From Euclidia mi (Eukaryota > Arthropoda > Insecta > Lepidoptera > Erebidae): DNA of 64,000 nucleotides. Location of the stretch: assembly GCA_944739405.2 (NCBI GenBank), contig OX123183.2:118056331-118120330 (forward strand), given 5' to 3'. Below, piece by piece: positions 55,561 through 64,000 of the stretch. A model generated the notes under the pieces. The model saw nothing but the letters and a program-made list of their open reading frames with translations, ran no database searches and had not been told where the DNA came from. Within the stretch, counting starts at the first letter, position 1. Each line of letters starts with the position of its first letter. Position numbers and translations under genes: made by a program.

Positions 55561-56354
55561 AAAAAAAAATCAAGGGTCACTTGTTGTCTTTTTCTGATTT
55601 AAAATCAAACTGCAGATACAATTTTCAAAACCCGTCCCAGCAAGTGACGTAAATCTAATTGTTAGGTGTCAAACTTTTGATGTAACTATTACGGATACTA
55701 TAGTCCTCATATTTCTAAGTTCAATCACCACGTTAAACTTAAATTTTATTTCTTAAATATGTTACAAGAAAATATATCACTGATAGTGTCAAATTCACTT
55801 GCGACTATTTAAAAGACTGTATCAAAAATTTCACTCATTTTGTATACTTTTTAATATTTCTTCGGATGTATAATATAAATATAAAATAGCATATTACGAA
55901 CAATAAGAAGTATAAACAATATTCTTTTCCACTGCAATGCGGCAAGCCGAAGTATTATTAAAAATCCAAACGCATTTTAGCGTTCATTCGTTTTATAAGT
56001 GCGAAACATTGCAGGTGACTTGCCAAGTATATTTTTTTTCGCATTTAGCGACAAAGAAAGGGACAGGAAACTTGTCAAGAACAGGTGACTTCACTGGCCG
56101 TATTCATAATTTGAGCAGAACTTTCTTTACAAAAAAAACGTTTCACTTTGATTTATTTGTAGCTTTGCTGAAGAGTCCTGTCAGCTTGCGCAAATAAAGG
56201 CTTTTTCCTTGTATTTATTTAATATTTGTAGGTCTGTTGTGGACTTACGATAAAATGTTTGAAGAAGAATTTAAATATTGTGTTTGTTACAAAGGTTTTT
56301 AAAAAGAAATAATTATTGTGGATCAATAAGTTAATATACGACGATATGTGACGA
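55561..56354. other. AT-rich stretch without supported gene
   Basis: A plus-strand frame at 55937-56197 has no known domain. Nothing recognised. Confidence 0.45.
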
Positions 56355-56480
56355 TAAACGCAAAGTGGCTGGCAGGGGCTGGACACGAAGAGTCGAAAAT
56401 CGGGCTCAGTGGCGTGCTATTGGAGAGGCCTATATCCAGCAATGGACTACGGCAGGCTGATGATGAAGATGATGAATAAG
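56355..56480 (+). pseudogene. RTE-type LINE 3' end, severely truncated
   Basis: 'ggctggacacgaagagtcga' to 'ggagaggcctatatccagca' and 'atggactacggcaggctgat', followed by GATGA repeats. This is the same C-terminal text and tail as the RTE element at 22-25 kb ('ggaggcctatgtccagcagt'), but from a different subfamily. Only the last 40 codons or so remain. Confidence 0.7.
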
Positions 56481-56589
56481 TTACTTTTGAACATTTTTTA
56501 TTAAATACATAAAATTACTTTAAGTGTTCCTGTCAAAGACTTTTTGTGGCAGGGGACTGCTATTGCAAGAGAGGTATGTCAGGATTGCT

Positions 56590-56655
56590 GCAAATGGCGA
56601 TCCTTAGTCTCTGCCTACCCCTCCGGGAAATAGGCGTGAGTCTATGTATGTATGA
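56590..56655 (+). repeat. SINE (family A) tail scrap
   Basis: 'ctctgcctacccctccggga' and 'ataggcgtgagtctatgtat' match the last part of family A. Confidence 0.6.
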
Positions 56656-56747
56656 CTGCTATTGTCGCGTAGTAAATGTTATTTTGATTTAGACTGCTTT
56701 TGTCGGTCCCATAGCTCGGTAACTGTTATTTGCGAAAATACATACAT

Positions 56748-57000
56748 ATTCTCCGTGGTCCAGTGGATTGAGTATGCGACTGCTGATCGGAGGTCCCGAG
56801 TTCGATTCCTGGGTCGGGCAAAAGTGTTACTGGGTTTTTCCGAATACTCAGTAGCAGCCCGGAGTCTTGTGATGTGCCCGGTAATGGCAATAGGCTCGCC
56901 CCTATTACGTGGGACCTAAAACTTAATGGCGAAATGTGGGTGTAATATTTACACCTCTGCTTACCCCTTCGGGGGGATACAGGCGTGAGACTATAATTAA
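56748..57000 (+). repeat. SINE (family A), full length with tRNA head
   Basis: The head has a box-A-like TGGTCCAGTGG (56757-56767) and box B GAGTTCGATTCC (56799-56810), 32 bases apart, as for RNA polymerase III promoters. The body continues with 'gtgatgtgcccggtaatggc', 'tcgcccctattacgtgggac', 'gtgtaatatttacacctctg' and 'caggcgtgagactata'. An A-rich end follows. It is not a functional tRNA gene, because the acceptor stem does not close. Confidence 0.8.
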
Positions 57001-57004
57001 AAAA

Positions 57005-58975
57005 TAAAACAAAAACCGGTCAAGTGCGAGTCGGACTCGCGCACCGAGGGTTCCGTACTAAACTGTAGGTATATAAGTAAAAGTTCACCAGTCATAGTTA
57101 TGGTATTTTTATTGCCAAATGAAATCCATAACATTACAGTATGGAAAGCTAAAGGAGCATAAATTAAAGAAAAAGAGATCTTTGTCGTTTGTAATCAGTC
57201 ATCCTTTATTTTATATTAACATAATTATATCGCTTATTTCATAATATAACTTAAATACCTATACCAGCTTTGCAGAAGCCTTGCAAAAGTCTGCTGATGA
57301 ATGATGGTAAGATTTTTTATTAAAGTTATTGATTTACAAAGTTCTTAGTGACTATTAGAAATCTGTTACAAAAATACTTATAAAGTACAGAATAATTAGC
57401 AAAAAGGTTTGAAGACTATGTAATTATTTGAAATCTCAATCTCAATCAGCCTATCGCATCCTTTATCTGGGAGCCAATTCTGCTATTTTTATATGACATT
57501 GATATCATATTTTGAATGGATTTAAAAGCGGTATTCTGATAACCTAATGTCATTATCATATAATTTAAAATAAACAGTTCGTCGTTGACACATACGATCT
57601 CGTTACAATTTCATTCAAATATCATATTATTTAGAAGAATACGCTTTTTGTGACGTAAGTATGGCACTGACATGATATTGCGACTATACATATTTATTTA
57701 GCGGAATTGGGCCTCTGGGCTATAACACGTTGCTTCGTATCAAATTTCAAGATTTTGAGTTCACGGGAAGTACCCTCTAGGTTTTGATTCCCTTGCGAGT
57801 AGTCGCGAGTTTGAAAATATGCTTATATTGCTGTTTCTTTTGATTGCGTTGACATAGAAGTTTGATTTTGTTGCAGCCTAACGGTGTGATATACTTGAGT
57901 ATTTTATATAAATTTCAATTTAATACCTCCACGCGTTCAAGAGAAAGGGGTAGTAACTTTAAATTTATTAAAAATATTTTTCTTATATGATGTAACGAAA
58001 AATGTATGGTTTTCGCAATTTTTCCTTTATATGTGCTATAAGGCGTTGCTTCGTACCAAATTTCAAGATTCTGAGCTCACGGAAAGTACCCTGTAGAATT
58101 TGATTCACTTGCGAGTAGGCGCGAGTATGAAAATATACTTATATTGCTCTTTCTTTTGATTGCGTTGACATAGAAGCTTGATTTTGTTGCAGCCTAACGG
58201 TGTTATATACTTGAGTATTTGATATGAATTTCAATTTAATACCTCCACGCGTTCAAGAGAAAGGGGTAGTAACTTTAAATTTATTAAACATATTTTTTTA
58301 TATGCTGTAACTAAAAATTTACGGATTTCGCAATTTTTCCTTCATATGTGATATAAGACGTTACTTCTTACCAAATTTCAAGATTCTGAGTTCACGGGAA
58401 GTACCCTGTAGGTTTTTATTCCAATGCGAGTTTGAAAATATGCTGCAATTTGCAGGATATACGGCTGTATCTTTTGATTGCGTTGGATTAGAAGTTTGAT
58501 TTTTTTGCAGCTCTGTGGAACCGTAGATGCGAATATTTAGTTCAAGGTTGAGTCGTACGATTGCTGTTGAATGCGGGCCATCAGTGGGCTGAGTCAGTCA
58601 AAAGCGTCAGATAATTTCCTGCATTGTACTTGCATACTAAACCCTTTTTTTGTCTGGACTTTAAAAGATGAAGAAAATACTAAAGAAATTGAAGTGACAA
58701 AAAAAACAATGACTCTGAGTTTTTTTCGGTCTTTCTTCTCAAGAAGTCATTTAGCTAGGAAAAGCCGGCATCATCTAGAATAGGGTTTTGACATGTATAA
58801 GTGTTGTAAACAACCAAACTGCAGAAATAAATATGTCTTTATGTCTTTAGTATAAATTTCAGTTTGATACCTCCACGCATTCCTGAGAAAAAGGGTCTTG
58901 ACAGACGGACGGACAACAAAGTGATCCTATAAGGGTTCCGTTTTTTCCTTTCGAGGTACGGAACCCTTAAAACAT
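57005..58975. mobile_element. Dispersed element with GGGTTCCGTAC / GTACGGAACCC ends
   Basis: Opens 'accggtcaagtgcgagtcgg' then 'gcgcaccgagggttccgtac', and closes 'tataagggttccgttttttc' then 'ggtacggaaccc'. The short inverted word near each end and the opening and closing text are familiar from a very common lepidopteran repeat. No transposase is seen. The interior carries a 315-bp tandem repeat and an apparent later insertion (about 58510-58845). Confidence 0.6.
57729..58510. repeat. 315-bp tandem repeat, about 2.5 copies
   Basis: 'cgttgcttcgta' at 57729 recurs at 58044 and, changed to 'cgttacttctta', at 58359, exactly 315 bases apart each time. Each is followed by 'ccaaatttcaagattctgag'-type text, 'aaaatatgct' and 'cttttgattgcgttg'. 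The third unit is cut near 58510. Its missing part ('atttcagtttgatacctcca') reappears at 58856. Confidence 0.85.
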
Positions 58976-61241
58976 ATATATTTGCTTTAATATTAATTCA
59001 CAGATTATCTCTATAAAGACTAGACAAGGTGGATACTGAATTATAACTATATATTAACTTAATGAGGAAATACGCCAAAAGAAGACTAATTACCGACAAA
59101 TACGCATGAATATGACCTAGCATATGCGGCTTTATTTTTACTTCGACTGCTCCCGAAAGCTCCTTAGTCATTCTGATACTTATAACATAAAACCTTTTTA
59201 CCCAGTGTTGACATATTATAAGAAAATACGTAATACTGGAGCAAGACTTTTCGTTGTCCTCGAAAAATCTTTACTGCAATTTCGTCTCAGGAATATTTTA
59301 TGATATATTTTTACTTAAAGCTCGTACATTTTACGAAGACTTGTTGCCCGTAAGTGGCATGCCACTATGGGACCTTAGGAACACGCTAAAGCCCAAAGCA
59401 TTGCCTCTTGAATGAGTTGACCTTTTACCAAAAACGGATTTTTCACTTAGCGCTAGGCAACCCGACGTGAATTTATGTAATGTATCTGGAGCGTTCTGCT
59501 TCGAAGACGAATATATATGTCGTATTAAATGGAACCCATTTGTTACTGTATAAAAATATACGTACAAGAACAGAACGCAGAACTATTCGTGAATACGTAT
59601 CTATTATTATAATATCAGAACTGTGTATAAACTGTCGCACTGCTGGTTTCTTCTTACCATCATCGGAAGAATCGGCCGCTTGAATGATTCGGTATCAAAC
59701 ACAATTACACATCTATTATGTCTAGAACTAAACAGTGTACATAGTCCACAACGCTGTCAGCGATAAATCATACAAGGAAGAGTAGAGGGTCTACTACTCG
59801 TGGCCACAGGTACAAATCTCGATAGAGAGCGTAATCTACAAAGTGTTTCCTAACCTAATGTTCAGGCAGTTCCAGGATGAAGTGTGAAGAAAATTCAACT
59901 ATTATGACGACAACCATTTTGACAAGAGCGGCCAAAGAAGAATAAAATTTAAAAAGCATAACTATGACCCTTTATAAATTTCATATTATTTAATTAAAAA
60001 CTATCAAAACTGTTGTACAAATTCATATTGGATTGCAACATTTATTACTTTCCTAACTCAATATCGCACATTTCAAACTATATATTAATCCTCTTTCTCC
60101 CTAAAACCTAAATGGCGACCTACTTCAATGTCTGAAGCAGACCCAAATTTTATTTTGCCTGTCCGTCTACGGATGGGCATAGGTCGAACCCAATAAACAA
60201 AAACTGTGGGATCCAATCAGAAACTTTTGCGAAATAAATTTTGGTTTCGCATGAAGTTTAATGGACAAAAGGGCTATTGTTTTATATTTATATATGGCCT
60301 TCCAAGACCAAAGAGCTTCGTAAATTAGGCAACCTTTCGGGATGGTGCGTTATGTTGTGAATGAATCGGGTTTTACCTGATGCTGATCTTACGTGAGGCT
60401 AAAGTAATATGCAATGTGTTTAGCATTTCTCTTTGATATTTTTGAATTGCCGGGCTGGTTGGTTAAGATTAACTGCAACTTGGTAGGTTATCCGTTTTTT
60501 ACTCAGCGACTGCCATTTTTCTGCACTCTGCATACAAAAGGATCAACAATGTTTTAAGTTTAGACCAATCGATAAGATAACTCAGTGCACTGACTTTTCG
60601 ATAACGGTTACCATAAGATAGCTTAGCCCCATTGGCTTAAGGAAAAGGCTTAAATTCTGAACAGAAAATCATTACAGTATTTTCTTCATGACAAGGATTC
60701 TTTCTTATTATTGTTGGACCTTTGAGGCAATTATCTTCTGTTTTAAAACACCCTAAATTACTTCATTTAAAATCTAAATCCAAAATAATTATATTCTCGC
60801 GCCTTGTCCGTAAACAACCGGATACATAAAGTTGGCGAAACAATTTCGATAATAGCTACTTGAAAGTTGCGGACATTAATCAAGACAGAATTGTTATTAA
60901 TTGCATTAAACTTACATCCTTGTGATTAGTGATGATAATGTTTTACTTAATTTCTTGTTGGCTAATTTATGTTCATGTTGTCATTTTCTGTTTTATAAAT
61001 TTGTGCTTCATGTTATAAACATTCTAAGTATCAGATTTGTTTATCGATGAGGGACATGCAATGTATTAGTTTTTAGGTTAGTCAAAATTAAAATATTAAA
61101 TTAGGGACTGGAATAATATTGAGCAGTTCTTAACTCCTGTATTTGAGTAGGAATTTCTTGGTAGAGATGTCTAGTAAGCAGTAGGTTCTACTGGATTATG
61201 CCTCTTAGCTTATGCTACAGAAAGAAGAAAATTATCTATAT
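58976..61241. other. Stretch without supported gene
   Basis: Frames at 59331-59567 (minus) and 59480-59683 (plus) overlap and show no known domain. No repeat was recognised between the element and the SINE. Confidence 0.4.
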
Positions 61242-61497
61242 TTTGACTGCCTCGTTGGTCTTGCGGCATAAATGTACGCATGGGATTGGGAGGTCTCGGG
61301 TTCGATTCCCGGCGGGCAAAGTGTTATTGTGTTTTTCCGTTAGGAAATTCTCAGTAAAAGCACGGAGTCTGGTAATGTGCCCGGTACGGCAGTAGGCTCG
61401 CCCCCTATAACGTGGGACTTAAAAATTCATGGCGAAATGTGGGTATAATATTACACCTATGCCTACCCCTTCGGGGATTCAGACGTGAGTCTATAAA
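61242..61497 (+). repeat. SINE (family A), full length with tRNA-like head
   Basis: The head 'ctgcctcgttggtcttgcgg' to 'tcgggttcgattcccggcgg' (box B GGTTCGATTCC) leads to 'aaagtgttattgtgtttttc'. The family A body follows through 'gtataatattacacctatgc' and 'agacgtgagtctata'. The head differs from that at 56.75 kb in its first 40 bases. Confidence 0.8.
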
Positions 61498-62104
61498 AAA
61501 ATGTTATCTATTAGGTTTTCAAATAATTTGAATTTGGACGCTATGCACCTTGGCTTATATATTTTTATTGCTTTTTGATTTATTGAAATTTTATACCATG
61601 ACAAATAAGATAACAATAACAGAGTATGGCACTCATGTTAAGATGACCCGCTTTTATAATCAATCTCGTAAAAACGTACATAAAATTCAGCCGTTTTATA
61701 TACACAATAACTTTGCCACTTTGCATATCTACCTATTTGTAAATCTATGTATGTTGCTAGAGACGAGCAGCGAGAGGTGAACGTATACCCTGTGAGGCAA
61801 TCTATACAAAATTTATTGGTAACGCGATTCTTTTTGGTGGAGTGATTTCAGAAATGAAATCGCTTGGTCATCGTATAATTTTTTGACGAGTAGAATGTTT
61901 TTGCAATATTTATATAGGTACATCATTGTTCTGTAAGTGTTTATGTTATTGAAGTTTTCCGAAAGTGCTGGACCGATTATAATGATTTTTGTGTCTTTCT
62001 GAGTTGGTTAGTGAAGGTGGGTCCAATTGTTTATGTATGTTCCTAATTACTATTTACAAGTAATTAATTACAATGTGAAACAGTTGCAGCTCCTTACAAA
62101 AACA
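61498..62104. other. AT-rich stretch without supported gene
   Basis: No recognised gene or repeat. 'agtgctggaccgattataat' (61970) is a phrase seen in insect repeats. Confidence 0.4.
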
Positions 62105-62323
62105 AAATATGTAACATAACACTGGCGATTAAAAAGAGTGGCCACGAGTTTTATTGCCCGTTCTTTCTCGTGGTTCTACCTATTGCTTTGCGAATGGGCA
62201 GTAAATGTAAATGTAGAAGCATTAAGTAATGTACATAAAAATTTGACGTTCATAAGCGTCACTTTGTGACCCAGATGAATAAATGATTTTTGACTTTGAC
62301 TTTGACTTTGACTTTGACTTTGT
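62105..62323 (+). repeat. LINE 3' end with (GACTTT)n tail
   Basis: 'gagtggccacgagttttatt' and 'gcgaatgggcagtaaatgta' lead to 'ttgacgttcataagcgtcac' and 'gaataaatgatttttgactt'. About six GACTTT units follow (62291-62321). The AATAAA followed by a hexamer ladder marks the end of a non-LTR element. All coding sequence is lost. An open frame over the ladder reads FDFDFDFDF and is not a gene. Confidence 0.65.
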
Positions 62324-63349
62324 GGGTAACATTAGAGTTCTGAACCCGAGACAGCGCTACTATGGGTCTGGATTCTATGACTTTTCGTATCTGTCGTATT
62401 ATAAATATATTATTCTATGTATGGCACTTATCAGTATTTTACTTCTTCTTCTTTTCGTGTCGATGGCAACACTTTTCATACGATTTTAGCCCAGTACTCG
62501 GGTATTTTACTTATTTTAATAGAATTAATCTGATCTCTTTTTCACCTCAACATTGGCCCAATCATTGAATCAATACAAACAATACACATAAGTACGTAAA
62601 ATTAAAGCAACTATCGATCGAGTAAACATGTAGTCCGTTCAATCAAAACACAACATCAGGCAAAAGAGATGAATTTCTTTTTCCACCTAGTGAATCAATC
62701 AGACGGTTGATTGATTGCAATGAATAAGTTATTCCTAGGTGTATTTTAAAGTTGAACGCTAATATTTGCACAAAGAATATTACAGAGATGGATCTTGATT
62801 GTTTAGTCCCGCAACAGGTCTAGAGGTACGAACAGCGGGCCCTTTTTGCAGTCTAGAAAACAATTCAGCTCTGTTTGTTAATTTAGGTATGTATATTTGA
62901 AGAGGGTTACTTTTTTGTTCGGGTTTTGATTGGATGGGTCTGTTTTTTATTTCATTGTTTTGAGTAGGGCCTGCTCGTTGTTGCGTATTGGGCTTAGAGT
63001 TACGTAGGTTGTGGTAAAAAGAACAGCCGTAGTTGTGCAATTGTACCAAAGTATTCAGGTGTTTGAATCCCTCGTATCTATTATATGCATATCACATGAT
63101 CAAATATTTTAATGTTGAATGATAAATATTAAAAATACCCAAATTCTTTTAAATTCGAGCCACATATACGTATGTATGAGAAGCATCTTCAATTTAAAGA
63201 ATCTTCAAAAAATCCTGAGTTGTGCTCTTTTGAGTCGACTTCCCTGAAGGCGCTCATTAATGATCATCTGTTTGTATCTCGAATCTATTGATTTGCCATC
63301 ATATAACAATTTTGGCATTAGAATTTTCAGTACTTTTTGCTTAAAAGTC
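62324..63349. other. Stretch without supported gene
   Basis: A minus-strand frame at 62780-63049 gives a polar 89-residue sequence ending NNQDPSL, without ATG start or known domain. I could not support splice sites for it. Confidence 0.35.
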
Positions 63350-63890
63350 ATAATATTGTTTATGGCGACGCGTGTGGCGCTGGCACCTTCTCAGCCTTTG
63401 TAGTAGAGTATAGCGGCCTCAGGCCTCGCCATCTGTAGGCACGCAGCTTACAATCGTCGAAGATGGTCACGTAGTTTGCTACGTCCCCGACGCCCGCACC
63501 TACGGTTGGCGTGAGGGCAATGCATTTTCTTCTGCCGTTTCACCGTCTCCTTGATCAGCATGAATGCTTCACGCTAGGAGACGGCAGCGTTCCAAAACCT
63601 CAGGCATCGTACTATGAATAGAACCAGAGTCAGGAGTTAGAGGTTGACCTTACTAAAAGTCGAGGCTAGGTCAAGGTGCTGCTGTATTCAGGCTATATGT
63701 GCCCATGAGCTGGTTGCAGCAACACCTACTACGTTGCCTCCTGGCAAACGCTGCACAGGTACCGGCCAAAACAAACCTGGCCAGTGAGTTTTTGCAGTCG
63801 GAAGGTGAGGGCACTGTGATGTATATCCAACCACTTGTGTATGATGGGATTCATTGCCAATACTCCAGCTGATAAGATGACTGCGTACAC
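63350..63890 (-). other. GC-richer patch, possible decayed coding repeat
   Basis: GC content rises sharply against both sides. On the minus strand, 63361-63525 is open in a frame reading ALTPTVGAGVGDVANYVTIF and then DDCKLRAYRWRGLRPLYST. Another frame over the same stretch is basic. No domain is recognised. It could be a piece of a LINE or other repeat. Confidence 0.25.
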
Positions 63891-64000
63891 AATTCTACAC
63901 CATCTAATTACTTACTTTTTTAACTTTAATCATCTTTGCCAGTCTTAAAAGCTGGTTCACTAACATAATTTAAACGTGCAGCTTTCGTATTATTTTCACG
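63891..64000. other. Window end
   Basis: AT-rich, nothing recognised. Confidence 0.5.

Noticed and set aside
62283..62489. Open frame beginning FDFDFDFDF
   Set aside because: Produced by the GACTTT ladder of a LINE tail.
1..64000. CRISPR arrays, bacterial operons, riboswitches, prophage
   Set aside because: No regularly spaced repeats and no bacterial gene layout; the sequence is eukaryotic by retroelement and SINE content.

Overview
This window looks like insect nuclear DNA, most likely from a moth or butterfly (Lepidoptera). It is AT-rich, has no operon-like gene packing, and most supported features are transposable elements or their remains. The lepidopteran assignment is an inference. 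It rests on several dispersed repeats I recognise as common in Lepidoptera: tRNA-derived SINEs, a SINE tail with 'ccatgggcgacgg', an element with GGGTTCCGTAC / GTACGGAACCC ends, and an insect errantivirus. No rRNA gene, CRISPR array, complete host protein gene or functional tRNA gene was found. One short possible host exon sits near 3.5 kb, so much of the window could be intron, but this is weakly supported.

Layout. 0-20 kb holds GC-rich foldback elements (1.4, 7.2 and 10.4 kb), SINE copies, a 405-bp tandem duplication (5.6-6.4 kb) and a 2.4-kb interval with matching inverted ends (12.5-15.0 kb). 22-25 kb is an RTE-type LINE that has lost the catalytic part of its reverse transcriptase. 25.5 and 34.6 kb carry two fragments of one nuclease-like domain, probably the C-terminus of an R2/R4/CRE-like LINE. 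At 26.9 kb there is a 5S-rRNA-like SINE. At 32.5-33.9 kb a 1.4-kb LTR element sits inside an older repeat. It has two ~203-bp LTRs, a tRNA-Trp-type primer site, a purine tract and a GC-rich interior that I cannot match to gag or pol.

36.2-41 kb is a nearly full-length two-ORF LINE on the minus strand, damaged by one frameshift. 43.7-53.1 kb is an env-bearing Ty3/gypsy-type errantivirus with two 338-bp LTRs that read as identical, a 4-bp ATGC duplication, a tRNA-Ser primer site, gag, pol and an F-type env. Its pol gene is split by a younger, 5'-truncated LINE on the opposite strand (47.8-49.5 kb). 55-62 kb has more SINEs, a LINE tail, and an element of about 2 kb holding a 315-bp tandem repeat.

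How the parts relate. There is no shared pathway; the window records nested insertions. Order can be read in two places: dispersed repeat, then mini-LTR element; and errantivirus, then LINE. The freshest event seen is the LINE insertion inside the errantivirus. The most interesting object is the mini-LTR element with its unexplained interior, followed by the paired nuclease-domain fragments that keep the same hairpin. Element boundaries are hand-read and, apart from the LTR elements, good only to a few tens of bases.
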